Source: Actinomadura_C alba (GTDB taxonomy: Bacteria > Actinomycetota > Actinomycetes > Streptosporangiales > Streptosporangiaceae). From it: a stretch of DNA of 64,000 nt. The position numbers and the translations under genes were made by a program. The stretch spans positions 310,001-374,000 of the forward strand of contig NZ_BAAAOK010000006.1 in NCBI RefSeq assembly GCF_039530285.1, read 5' to 3'. The notes under the pieces are model-generated. The model did no database searches and was not told where the DNA came from. It saw only the letters and a program-made list of their open reading frames with translations. Positions 46,310-55,170 of the stretch are shown here, piece after piece (position 1 is the stretch's first letter; each line of letters opens with the position of its first letter).

Positions 46310-49303
46310 ATGACCGAGGTACTGGACGACATGAACCCCAGCGTGGTGAGCCCCGTGTTCGTGGGGCGAACCGCCGAACTCGCCATGCTGACCGACCTCT
46401 ACACGGCGGTCCGCCAAGGAGCACCGGCGGCGGTGCTGCTCGGAGGCGAGGCCGGGGTCGGCAAGACCCGGCTGGTGAACGAGTTCGTCGACCTGGTCGG
46501 CTCCGCCGACGGCTCTGACGGCTCGGATGACGGTGCGCACGCGACCGCCCGCGTCATCGTCGGCGGCTGTCTCTGGCTGAGCTCGGCGGGCCTGCCCTAC
46601 GCACCTTTCACGGCCATGCTCCGCCAGCTCGTACGCGATATCGGCCTCGATGAGATCGCCGCCCTCATGCCGGGTGGCACCACCCGTGATCTGGCCAGGC
46701 TTCTGCCCGGATTCGGCGAGATCGCCGCCGAGCCCGACGCCGAGACCGGGCGGGTGCGGTTGTTCGAGCAGATGCTCACCCTGCTGGAGCGGCTCGCCGA
46801 GCGGGCACCGCTCGTTCTCGTGATCGAGGACGCGCACTGGGCCGACCGGTCCACGCGCGACCTCCTCACGTTCTTGATCCGCAATCTGCGGCACGGCCCC
46901 GTAATGCTCCTGGTCACCTACCGGTCGGACGATCTGCACCGCGCGCACCCGCTGCGGCCGATGCTGGCCGAGCTGGGCCGGGTCGGCGGCGTCGTGGGGC
47001 TCGACCTCCCTCGCCTCGCCCGGGGCGAGGTGGCCGCGCAGCTCGGCGGAATCCTCGGCCGCCCGGCCGAGCCCGGCCTGGTCGAAGCGGTCTACGGTCG
47101 TAGCGAGGGGATTCCGCTGTTCGTCGAGGCGACCGCCGGGTGCGCGGGCGATCCGGGCGGCGGGGTGCCCGAGTCCCTGCGCGATCTGCTCCTCGCCGGA
47201 GTGCAGCGGTTGCCGGAGGAGACTCAGGAGCTGCTGCGTACGGCCAGCGCGGGCGGAGAGCGCGTCGGGCACGAGCTGCTCGCCGCGGTGTCGGGCCTGG
47301 ACGACCGGGCGCTGACCGCCGCCCTGCGCCCGGCCGTCGACGGCAACGTGCTGGTCGCCGGCACCGACGGCTACACGTTCCGGCACGCCTTGATCCGCGA
47401 GGCCGTCCACGAGGACCTGCTGCCCGGCGAACACAGCCGCACGCACCGCAGATTCGCCGAGGTCATCGAGACGGAGCCGGGCATGGCCGCGACCCGTGAC
47501 GCCGCCGTCACCCTCGCCCAGCACTGGTACGCCGCGCACGACAACGAACGCGCCCTGCTCGCGGCCTGGCGGGCCGCCGCCGCTCTGGCGGCCTCGCTGG
47601 CGTACGCGGAGCAGGTCGAGATGCTCGGACGGGTCCTCGAACTGTGGGACCGCGTCCCGAACACGGCCGAACTCGTCGGCAGCGACCAGGTGGACGTGCT
47701 CTTGCTCACGGCCGAGGCGGCCACCGCGTGCGGCGAGGTCGAGCGCGGCCTGGCCATGGTCCGGGCGGCGCTCGCCGAACTCGATGAGGAGCGCGACCCT
47801 GAGCGGGTGGCCCTGCTGCTGACCTGCCGCGCGCGTCTGCGCGGCTACAAGGGGATGCTCCCGGAGCAGCTACAGGACCTGCGGAAGGCCGAGCGGCTCG
47901 CCGCGGGGCCGACCCTGGCCCGGGCCACGGTGCTGGCCCGGCTCATCTGCCAGCTTCTGCTGCGCGGTCTCGACGAGGAGTGCCAGGCGTTCAGCGCGGA
48001 GTCCCTGTCGCTGGCACGACGGCTCGGCGACCGGACGATCGCGGTCGACGCCATCGTGACGCTCGCCACGATCGCCGCCGGCGAGGGCGGCGGCGACATC
48101 GAGGAGAACCTGCGGGATCTGTACGAGGCCCATGCCGAGGCCAAGGAGCTCGGCTCCGACTTTCTCGTGCTGCGAAGCCTCATCAACATCTCCCACATGC
48201 TCGAGAGCGCGGGCCGCCATGACCTCGCGATCGAGGCCGCCCGCGAGGGATTCGAGCTGACTCAGCGGGTCGGCCGGGCCCGCATACAGGGACCCTTCCT
48301 GGCCGGCAACCTCGCGGAGTCGCTGATCTCGGCGGGGCGCTGGACCGAGGCCGACCAGGTCCTCCAGAAGGGCCTGGAGCTCGATCCCGCGGTCTCCCTG
48401 TCCGGCTACCTGCTGTTGGCGGTCGGCACCCTCGCTCTCGCCCGCGGTGAGATGGCGGCCGTGGCGGACGCGATGCGGGCGATGCCCGCGTCGTTCACCT
48501 CCGACCACGCCATCCCGCAGGACGGGCTGCCGTACATTCGGCTGCTCATCGACTGGCGGCTCGCCGAGGGTGACATCGCGGCGGCACTGGACCGGGTGCA
48601 TCATGCCGTCTCGACCCTGGACCTCACCGTGCGTCCGCGGTTCTCATGGCCGGTCCTAGTCTCGGCCATGAGGGCCTGTGCCGAGGTGGCGACCGACGCC
48701 GACACGGTCCGTGACGACGCCCTGCTCGTACGCGCGACCGTGCTGCGCACGGAGTTGCGCGGGCTCGCCGACCGCCTCTCGGCGAGCGGGCGGGCGATGG
48801 CGGCCTACGCCACGACGTTCGCCGCCGAGTCCGCCCGCGCCGCCGGCATGCTCGACCGTACGGCCTGGGACGCGGCCGCGGGCGCCTGGGAGGACCTCGG
48901 CGATCCGTACCCGTTCGCGTGTGCGCTGGTCCGGGCCGCCGAGGCCGCCGCGGGCGACGGCGACCGCGAGGGCGCGGCCGGACGGCTGCGCCGCGCGGCC
49001 GAGGTGGCCGACCGGCTGGGAGCCGTACCGCTGCGCGGGCAGATCGACCACCTGGCGCGGCGCGCGAGGATCTCGCTGACGGACCGGTCACCGGCACCGG
49101 ACTCGTCGGCCGGACTGACGCCCCGGGAACGCGAGGTGCTGCGGCTGGTGGCCGAGGGCCGGAGCAACCGGCAGATCGCCGACGAGCTTTTCATCTCGGC
49201 CAAGACGGCGAGCGTCCACGTCTCGAACATCCTCGGCAAGCTGGGCGTGGCGGGCCGCGGCGAGGCCGCCGCCGTGGCGCACCGGCTTCAGCTCTTCGAC
49301 TGA
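46310..49303 (+). CDS. Large LuxR-family ATPase regulator (MalT/AAA-TPR-HTH type), copy 2
   Basis: A 997-residue paralogue of the preceding protein. It has the same order: ATPase with LLGGEAGVGKTRLV and VLVIEDAHWADRSTRDLLTF, a helical TPR-like middle, and a LuxR HTH (LTPREREVLRLVAEGRSNRQIADELFISAKTASVHVSNILGKL). The HTH is nearly identical to copy 1, but the sensor halves have diverged, suggesting different ligands and overlapping DNA targets. The start is uncertain among GTG 46301 (GAGG site), ATG 46310 and ATG 46331. The gap to copy 1 is only about 80 bases, so they are likely one transcript. Confidence 0.92.
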   Translation: MTEVLDDMNPSVVSPVFVGRTAELAMLTDLYTAVRQGAPAAVLLGGEAGVGKTRLVNEFVDLVGSADGSDGSDDGAHATARVIVGGCLWLSSAGLPYAPFTAMLRQLVRDIGLDEIAALMPGGTTRDLARLLPGFGEIAAEPDAETGRVRLFEQMLTLLERLAERAPLVLVIEDAHWADRSTRDLLTFLIRNLRHGPVMLLVTYRSDDLHRAHPLRPMLAELGRVGGVVGLDLPRLARGEVAAQLGGILGRPAEPGLVEAVYGRSEGIPLFVEATAGCAGDPGGGVPESLRDLLLAGVQRLPEETQELLRTASAGGERVGHELLAAVSGLDDRALTAALRPAVDGNVLVAGTDGYTFRHALIREAVHEDLLPGEHSRTHRRFAEVIETEPGMAATRDAAVTLAQHWYAAHDNERALLAAWRAAAALAASLAYAEQVEMLGRVLELWDRVPNTAELVGSDQVDVLLLTAEAATACGEVERGLAMVRAALAELDEERDPERVALLLTCRARLRGYKGMLPEQLQDLRKAERLAAGPTLARATVLARLICQLLLRGLDEECQAFSAESLSLARRLGDRTIAVDAIVTLATIAAGEGGGDIEENLRDLYEAHAEAKELGSDFLVLRSLINISHMLESAGRHDLAIEAAREGFELTQRVGRARIQGPFLAGNLAESLISAGRWTEADQVLQKGLELDPAVSLSGYLLLAVGTLALARGEMAAVADAMRAMPASFTSDHAIPQDGLPYIRLLIDWRLAEGDIAAALDRVHHAVSTLDLTVRPRFSWPVLVSAMRACAEVATDADTVRDDALLVRATVLRTELRGLADRLSASGRAMAAYATTFAAESARAAGMLDRTAWDAAAGAWEDLGDPYPFACALVRAAEAAAGDGDREGAAGRLRRAAEVADRLGAVPLRGQIDHLARRARISLTDRSPAPDSSAGLTPREREVLRLVAEGRSNRQIADELFISAKTASVHVSNILGKLGVAGRGEAAAVAHRLQLFD

Positions 49304-49326
49304 GGGCCACCCCCACGTGGTGACCT

Positions 49327-49380
49327 GGACGCCGGTGACCGGACGTCGGTGACCGGACGCCGGTGGACGGACGTCGGCCA
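49327..49380. repeat. 14-base tandem repeat (about 3.8 copies) downstream of the LuxR pair
   Basis: The unit GGACG(C/T)CGGTGACC starts at 49327, 49341 and 49355, with a partial fourth at 49369. It lies in the 346-base gap after the second LuxR gene, in which I see no gene. The repeat does not look translated. It may be a minisatellite or a binding array. Confidence 0.8.
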
Positions 49381-49649
49381 CGGGGAGCCCGGGACGGGGA
49401 TTCGGTGGCAGGAGCCTCCCCTCCCACGCTCCCGCCACCGAACCGGTCGGCCGCACGGGTGCTGGGGGCCTGCGTCCGGCGGGGCGATCGACGCGGCACG
49501 TATGCCGCCTCTGGTCGCCGGCACCGGCCGGTGACCCGTGTGGCCACTCCGAAGTCTCGGCCCGCGGACATGCCGCCGGCATCGGGACGATGCCCGATGC
49601 GGCTACCTATCTTTCCGCTGGTGGCGTGGCCGGCCGCCGTGCTCAGCGC

Positions 49650-50483
49650 TCAGCCGGGTACGCGAGCGACGCAGAAGACCGTCTGGCCGAACGGGGGCTT
49701 GATCACCCGCTCGATCGCCCGCGTGGTCGGGATCACCGTACGGTCGTAGATCTTGACCAGCCTGGGGTCGGGGTATCCGGCGCCGCCGCGCCGGACGGCC
49801 AGCCACCACGCGATGCCGCCGAGGAAGTTGATCGGCTTGAGCACGCCGGGTTCGAGCCCGGCGGCCCGGACCGACGCCTCGAGGGTCTTCGGGGTGTAGC
49901 GGGTGACGTGACCGACCTTGCGGTCGAAGTCGCCGTAAAGCTGCATATAGCCGGGCACCCAGATCACGATGCGCCCGCCGGGCTCCACGATGGACGCCAG
50001 GTCCTTGAGCGCCTGGACGTCGTCCTTGATGTGCTCAAGGACGTTCATCATGACGACGGTGTCGACCTTGCGCTTGATCTTGATTTCCGCGGGCAGCGCG
50101 AGGTCGAGCACCTCGACCTCGTCGTCGGTTCCGTAGCGCTTGCGCAGCTCACCGACACAGTACGGGTCGTTGTCGCTGACCACGAGGTAGTCGAGCCGCC
50201 CGGCGAACTGCTCCGAGAAGTGCCCGAGGCCCGAGCCGACCTCGAGCAGGGACCGGCCGACGTGCGGGGCCACCATGTCGTACTCGTACTGCCGGTAGTT
50301 GCGGGCCTCATCACCACCGAGATGGTTCTCCAGCGCCCCTTCGCCGGCCGCCGGCTGCACGACGTCCCCGGCGGCCGGCTGGATGCTCTCGCCCTCGCTC
50401 GCGGTGGGGGTGGTCGGCGGGCGGCTGCCCAGAAGCTTGACGAGGCTACGGGCGACAAGGTTCTTCTTCGGTGGTGACTGCAT
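49650..50483 (-). CDS. Class I SAM-dependent methyltransferase
   Basis: A 277-residue methyltransferase. Motif I is LLEVGSGLGHFSEQFAG (about residues 82-98). Motif II is LVVSDNDPYCVGEL, with VDTVVMMNVLEHIKDDVQALKDL and EPGGRIVIWVPGYMQLYGDFDRKVGHVTRY further on. The last pattern is common in methyltransferases from polysaccharide or glycolipid loci. The acceptor is unknown. The start was placed at ATG 50483 (weak GGAAC site). A disordered acidic segment (residues 20-50) precedes the fold. Confidence 0.88.
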   Translation of the reverse strand: MQSPPKKNLVARSLVKLLGSRPPTTPTASEGESIQPAAGDVVQPAAGEGALENHLGGDEARNYRQYEYDMVAPHVGRSLLEVGSGLGHFSEQFAGRLDYLVVSDNDPYCVGELRKRYGTDDEVEVLDLALPAEIKIKRKVDTVVMMNVLEHIKDDVQALKDLASIVEPGGRIVIWVPGYMQLYGDFDRKVGHVTRYTPKTLEASVRAAGLEPGVLKPINFLGGIAWWLAVRRGGAGYPDPRLVKIYDRTVIPTTRAIERVIKPPFGQTVFCVARVPG

Positions 50484-50698
50484 ACGTTCCGCTCGCTGGA
50501 GTGCGCTCTTCGGACTGCTGAGAGGGTGTGGCCGTCTGCCGACGCGGCCAGGCATCGGGCAAGACTATCGGGAGCCGGGACCGCTGAAGCAACGCCGGTC
50601 GATCGGCGCCGCTTCCATCACACCCCATCCCGGGTTTCGCCCAGGTGACAGGCGAGTCGCCGCGGCCGGGAGTTCCTAGTCCCTCGAAGGTAAGGATT

Positions 50699-51457
50699 TC
50701 ATATCGTGAGAGACAGTGTCCGCTGAATGCGGGCCGCCGACGCGCGCATCCTGTGCAACGACGCCTCTATCTTCGGCAACCTGCTCGTACGGCACGAGAC
50801 CGCGAGCGTTCCCACCACGGTTCCCGAGGCGTCGATGACCGGAACCGCCGCGCAGCCCGTACCGATCGCGTACTCCTCGCGGTCGAGAGAGTGCCCCGGG
50901 GACAACCGCAGCCGCCGGACCAGTTCGCGCGGATCGGTGATCGTGTTGGGCGTCAGCTCGACCAGGGGGTGCCTGGCGAGATAGTCCTGGCGAGCCTGGT
51001 CGTCGAGGTGGGCCAGCACGCACTTGCCGATCGCGGTCGCGTGCGCCGCCTCGTCGAAGCCGACCCACAGATCGACGCGAGGGGTCCGTGGACCGTCGGC
51101 GATGTCGATGACGCGGATCTCGCCGTCCTCGTGCAGCCCGAAGTACGACGCCATCCCCAGTTCGTCACGCAGAGCGGTCAGGGTCGGCCGGATGCGGGTC
51201 AGCAGCACCTGTGGGCGACTCTGGCCGTGCAGTGCCTCGAGCCGGTCCCCCAGCACCCACAGACCGTCCTCCAGCCGGTTGGCATAGCCCTCGTACGCGA
51301 GGGTGCGGAGCAGGTGATAGGTGGTCGCGAGCGGCAGCCTCGCCTCACGGGCGAGTTGTTTGGCGGGCGCGCCACCGGGGTGCGAGGCCACGGCCTCCAT
51401 CAGATGCAGCGCTCGTCGCACCGAGGCGATCAACGTGGGTTTGCGACCCTCTTCCAT
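50699..51457 (-). CDS. IclR-family transcriptional regulator
   Basis: A 252-residue IclR regulator. The N-terminal winged helix (SVRRALHLMEAVASHPGGAPAKQLAREARLPLATTYHLLRTL) is followed by the IclR effector domain (LGMASYFGLHEDGEIRVIDIADGP; HATAIGKCVLAHLDDQARQDYL; CAAVPVIDASGTVVGTLAVS). It is divergent from the acyl-CoA dehydrogenase gene at 51623 with a 165-base gap, so it probably controls that catabolic operon. Confidence 0.92.
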   Translation of the reverse strand: MEEGRKPTLIASVRRALHLMEAVASHPGGAPAKQLAREARLPLATTYHLLRTLAYEGYANRLEDGLWVLGDRLEALHGQSRPQVLLTRIRPTLTALRDELGMASYFGLHEDGEIRVIDIADGPRTPRVDLWVGFDEAAHATAIGKCVLAHLDDQARQDYLARHPLVELTPNTITDPRELVRRLRLSPGHSLDREEYAIGTGCAAVPVIDASGTVVGTLAVSCRTSRLPKIEASLHRMRASAARIQRTLSLTI

Positions 51458-51622
51458 CACGCACAGGGAAGCCCTGCGGCCGGGCCCGGTCAAGCCCTTT
51501 GCGGATAATGGTCACGAGGACATCACGAACCGTGGCGCGCGACGCCGAATTCGTACGCTACCCACGGGTATAACTCACGCGAAACTTACTGGAGCATGCG
51601 ACACCCCGCAGGAGGAGTCGAC

Positions 51623-53545
51623 ATGAATCAAGAGAGCGCCCACGTCGACGAACGCACCGCCCGCAAGGTCGCCGAGGAGGCACGCGAGACCGAGTGGCGG
51701 CGGCCCAGCTTCGGCAAGCAGCTCTTCCTGGGCGACTTCCGGCTGGATCTGATCCACCCGCACCCCGGATCGGACGACGAGGCGCGCCGCAGGGGCGAGG
51801 AGTTCCTCACCCGGCTGCGGGAGTTCTGCGCGACCAAGATCGACCCGATCGCCATCGAGCGCGACGCGCGCATCCCCGACGACGTCGTCGGCGGCCTCAA
51901 GGAACTCGGCGCCTTCGGCATGAAGATCCCCGAGGAGTACGGCGGGCTCGGCCTCACGCACTTCTACTACAACCGCGCCCTCATGCTCGCCGGCTCGGTC
52001 AGCGCGGCGCTGGGCGCGATGCTGTCCGCCCACCAGTCGATCGGCGTGCCGCAACCGATCAACCTGTTCGGTACCCCGGAGCAGAAACGCGCCTTCCTGC
52101 CCCGCTGCACGAAGGAGATCAGCGCGTTCCTGCTCACCGAGCCGGACGTCGGATCCGACCCGGCGCGGCTGCACGCGACGGCGGTGCCTTCTCCCGACGG
52201 CGGCGAGTACGTGCTGAACGGCGTCAAGCTGTGGACGACCAACGGCGTGGTGGCCGACCTGCTCGTCGTCATGGCCCGGGTGCCCGCTTCGGAGGGCCAC
52301 CGGGGCGGGATCTCGGCGTTCGTCGTCGAGGCCGACGCGCCCGGCATCACCGTCGAGAACCGCAACGCCTTCATGGGGCTCCGGGGCATCGAGAACGGCG
52401 TCACCCGGTTCCACGACGTACGGGTGCCCGCCGCCAACCTCATCGGCAGGGAGGGCGCCGGTCTCAAGATCGCCCTCACCACGCTGAACACCGGGCGGCT
52501 GGCACTGCCCGCCTTCTGCGCGGCGGCGGCCAAGTGGTCGACCAAGATCGCGCGCGAGTGGTCCAAGGCGCGGGTGCAGTGGGGCCATCCGATCGGGAAG
52601 CACGAGGCGATCGCCAAGAAGCTCTCGTTCATCGCCGCGACCTCCTACGCCCTGGAGGCGATGGTCGACCTGTCCAGCCAGCTCGCCGACGACGAGCGCA
52701 ACGACATCCGCATCGAGGCGGCACTGGCCAAGCTGTACGCCTCCGAGATGGCCTGCCGGATCGCCGACGAGATGGTGCAGGTGCGCGGCGGGCGCGGCTA
52801 CGAGACCGCGGAGTCACTGGCGGCCCGGGGCGAGCGCGGCGTACCCGCCGAGCAGCTCCTGCGCGATCTGCGCATCAACCGGATCTTCGAGGGGTCTTCG
52901 GAGATCATGCGGCTGCTCATCGCCCGTGAGGCGGTCGACACCCATCTGTCCGTTGCGGGCGACCTCATCGATCCCGAGGCCACCAGGCAGCAGAAGACGC
53001 ACGCCGTCGCCAAGGCCGGCGGGTTCTACGCCAAGTGGCTCCCGACCCTGGTGGTCGGCGCCGGCCAGCGACCCGGGGCCTACGCGGACTTCGGCCCGCT
53101 CGCCGGTCACCTTCGCTACGCCGAGCGCGCCTCTCGCAAGCTGGCCCGATCGATCTTCTACGCGGCGAGCCGGTGGCAGGGACGGCTGGAGCGCAAACAG
53201 GGCTTCCTCGGCCGGATGGTCGACATCGGCGCCGAGCTCTTCGCGATCAGCGCCGTGTGCGTACGCGCCGCCAAGGACGCCGCCGAGGACCCGACGCGAG
53301 CGCGCTCGGTGTACGAACTGGCCGACGTGTTCTGCCGGCAGGCTCGGACCCGGGCCGAGGAGCTCTTCGACGGGCTCTGGCGCAACACCGACGCGATCGA
53401 CGTCCGGTTGGCCGAGCGGCTGCTGAACGGCAATTATGCGTGGGCGGAGGAGGGTGTGCTCGACCCGTCGATCCCCGGGCCCTGGATCGCCGACGTGGAG
53501 CCGGGACCGGCGGAGCGAAAGGACGTGCACCGCACCATCGGCTGA
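51623..53545 (+). CDS. Acyl-CoA dehydrogenase (FadE-like)
   Basis: A 640-residue flavoprotein that introduces the alpha/beta double bond in acyl-CoA. The middle domain shows AFLLTEPDVGSDPARLHATA (FAD/substrate contacts). The C-terminal helical domain shows MVQVRGGRGYETAESLAARGERG and RINRIFEGSSEIMRLLIAREAVDTHL, typical of ACAD enzymes. Roughly 150 extra C-terminal residues place it near the long-chain VLCAD-like group. A perfect GGAGGAG site precedes the ATG. It is coupled to the enoyl-CoA hydratase gene, 9 bases downstream. Confidence 0.94.
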   Translation: MNQESAHVDERTARKVAEEARETEWRRPSFGKQLFLGDFRLDLIHPHPGSDDEARRRGEEFLTRLREFCATKIDPIAIERDARIPDDVVGGLKELGAFGMKIPEEYGGLGLTHFYYNRALMLAGSVSAALGAMLSAHQSIGVPQPINLFGTPEQKRAFLPRCTKEISAFLLTEPDVGSDPARLHATAVPSPDGGEYVLNGVKLWTTNGVVADLLVVMARVPASEGHRGGISAFVVEADAPGITVENRNAFMGLRGIENGVTRFHDVRVPAANLIGREGAGLKIALTTLNTGRLALPAFCAAAAKWSTKIAREWSKARVQWGHPIGKHEAIAKKLSFIAATSYALEAMVDLSSQLADDERNDIRIEAALAKLYASEMACRIADEMVQVRGGRGYETAESLAARGERGVPAEQLLRDLRINRIFEGSSEIMRLLIAREAVDTHLSVAGDLIDPEATRQQKTHAVAKAGGFYAKWLPTLVVGAGQRPGAYADFGPLAGHLRYAERASRKLARSIFYAASRWQGRLERKQGFLGRMVDIGAELFAISAVCVRAAKDAAEDPTRARSVYELADVFCRQARTRAEELFDGLWRNTDAIDVRLAERLLNGNYAWAEEGVLDPSIPGPWIADVEPGPAERKDVHRTIG

Positions 53546-53554
53546 AGGGTGAGC

Positions 53555-54439
53555 ATGTACGAGACCATCGTCTACGAGGTCGGGGACCGGATCGCGCACA
53601 TCACGCTGAACCGGCCGGAGGCCCGCAACGCGCTGAACGACGTCATGATCGAAGAGCTGCTCGACGCGTTCGGCCGGGCCAAGGCCGACGACGAGGTACG
53701 GGTGATCGTCCTCACCGGCGTCGGCGATCGGGCCTTCTGCGCCGGGGCCGACCTCGGCGGCGCCGACCGGGCACGGCGCGCGGGCCGCTCGATCGCGGGG
53801 GTGGACGGCACCGGCCGCTCGATCGCGGGAGTGGACGCGCAGGACACGGGCGCCCCCACGGGTGACGGCGCGGACGGGCCCGCCCCCGCCACCGGTGCCA
53901 TTCGCGCCAGCGCGCCGTACCGGCTGTTCACCGCCTTCCCGCGCCTCGGCAAGCCGATCATCGCGCGGCTGGCCGGGCACGCCATCGCCGGCGGGCTCGG
54001 CCTCGCCGCGTCCTGCGACCTCGTGATCGCCGCCGAGGACGTCAAGCTCGGCACTCCCGAGGTCAACGTCGGCCTCTGGCCGATGATGATCATGGCGATC
54101 ATCAACCGCAACGTCGCACCCAAGCAGGCGTTCAAGCTGTACTACACCGGTCAGACGATCAGTGCGCGGGAGGGCGTCCAGGTCGGGCTGGTCACCGAGG
54201 CGGTACCCCGCGACCGGCTCGACGCGCGAGTGGACGAACTCGCGCGGACCATCGCGGCGAAGAGCCCGGTGGGGTTGCGGCACGGCCGGGACGCGTTCTT
54301 CGCCATCGACGGGCTGCCCTTCGACGACCAGATCGCCCACCTGCTCGGCCAGCTCGTCGTGGTCGGTGCGACCGAGGACGCCAAAGAGGGCATCACCGCC
54401 TTCCTCGAGAAGCGGTCACCCGAGTTCACCGGCCGCTGA
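53555..54439 (+). CDS. Enoyl-CoA hydratase/isomerase
   Basis: A 294-residue crotonase-fold enzyme that hydrates enoyl-CoA. The first oxyanion-hole segment is AFCAGADLGGA (residues about 62-72) and the second is GHAIAGGLGLAASCDLVIAAE, followed by LGTPEVNVGLWP with a catalytic-site Glu. An atypical insertion of about 45 residues, Gly/Ala/Asp-rich, sits between them and holds a perfect duplication of GRSIAGVD. ATG at 53555 has AAGGG well spaced; GTG 53549 is less likely. The insertion makes it longer than usual (about 260). The preceding FadE-like protein makes its substrate. Confidence 0.93.
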   Translation: MYETIVYEVGDRIAHITLNRPEARNALNDVMIEELLDAFGRAKADDEVRVIVLTGVGDRAFCAGADLGGADRARRAGRSIAGVDGTGRSIAGVDAQDTGAPTGDGADGPAPATGAIRASAPYRLFTAFPRLGKPIIARLAGHAIAGGLGLAASCDLVIAAEDVKLGTPEVNVGLWPMMIMAIINRNVAPKQAFKLYYTGQTISAREGVQVGLVTEAVPRDRLDARVDELARTIAAKSPVGLRHGRDAFFAIDGLPFDDQIAHLLGQLVVVGATEDAKEGITAFLEKRSPEFTGR

Positions 54440-54495
54440 GCGACCACCGGCGGCCCGGGCACGTACGCCCCGGCGAGCGGCCCGCCCGGCCCGGG

Positions 54496-55104
54496 TCAGT
54501 CGCGTCCGCGGGCGTAGTGGCGGCGTGCCTTCGTTCGGTTGCCGCAGCGGCGCATCGAGCACCACTGGCGATTGCGGGCGGGTGAGCGGTCGACGAACCG
54601 GACACCGCAGTCGTCGGCCGCGCACACCCGCAGCCGGGCGAGCTCGCCATCGGTGAGCAGGCCGATCGCGTCCACCGCGATACCGGCCAGCGCCGTGGGC
54701 ACGGCCGCCGCCGCGTTGCGCGTGAGCACCGGCCGTCCGTGCGCGTCCAGGCCGAGTGACGGCGCCAGGGAGGCCCCGGACGCCATCGCGTTGATCGTCG
54801 CCACCGCGCCCGCCGGCACGGGCCGCTCCTCGATGACCGCGAACGCGGCCGTGTCGACGGCGGCGCGCAGTTCGCGGGCCGAGAGAAGATCACGCTCGGT
54901 GGCCCGGACCGGTGCCGACACCTGTCCGGCCGCCATCGGCCCGGCCTTCGCCGGTCCGGCCCCCGACAGGCCGGCCGCCGCCAGCCAGGCCGACAGATCC
55001 GCAGAGGTCCGCAGCGTCTCGCGACCACCGGACATCCGATCGCGCAACGTGTTCAGCAGATCGACGGCCGGCCGGCCGCCGTCCCAGATCCAGCCTTCGG
55101 ACAT
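54496..55104 (-). CDS. CGNR zinc-finger (ABATE) regulator
   Basis: A 202-residue regulator. The N-terminal ABATE domain begins WIWDGGRPAVDLLNTLRDR, and the C-terminal CGNR zinc finger is CAADDCGVRFVDRSPARNRQWCSMRRCGNRTKARRHYAR, with four Cys for zinc. These proteins are DNA-binding, often repressors of adjacent hydrolase or oxidoreductase genes. ATG at 55104 has an AAGGGAG site. It is divergent from the hydrolase at 55171 across a palindrome at 55137-55153. Confidence 0.93.
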   Translation of the reverse strand: MSEGWIWDGGRPAVDLLNTLRDRMSGGRETLRTSADLSAWLAAAGLSGAGPAKAGPMAAGQVSAPVRATERDLLSARELRAAVDTAAFAVIEERPVPAGAVATINAMASGASLAPSLGLDAHGRPVLTRNAAAAVPTALAGIAVDAIGLLTDGELARLRVCAADDCGVRFVDRSPARNRQWCSMRRCGNRTKARRHYARGRD

Positions 55105-55136
55105 CTTGCGCGCTCCCTTCACTAACCAGATCATAG

Positions 55137-55153
55137 GGTTTAGGTACCTAACC
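55137..55153. promoter_or_regulatory. Palindromic operator between CGNR regulator and hydrolase
   Basis: The 66-base divergent gap contains GGTTTAGGTACCTAACC, whose 12-base core TTAGGTACCTAA is a perfect palindrome and whose GGT/ACC flanks extend it. The position suits a dimeric CGNR repressor that controls both genes. Confidence 0.72.
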
Positions 55154-55170
55154 GTCTGAAGGGGTTAGAG

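Noticed and set aside
49304..49649. Possible small gene after the LuxR pair
   Set aside because: Frames on either strand read through the 14-base tandem repeat and show no start signal or motif.
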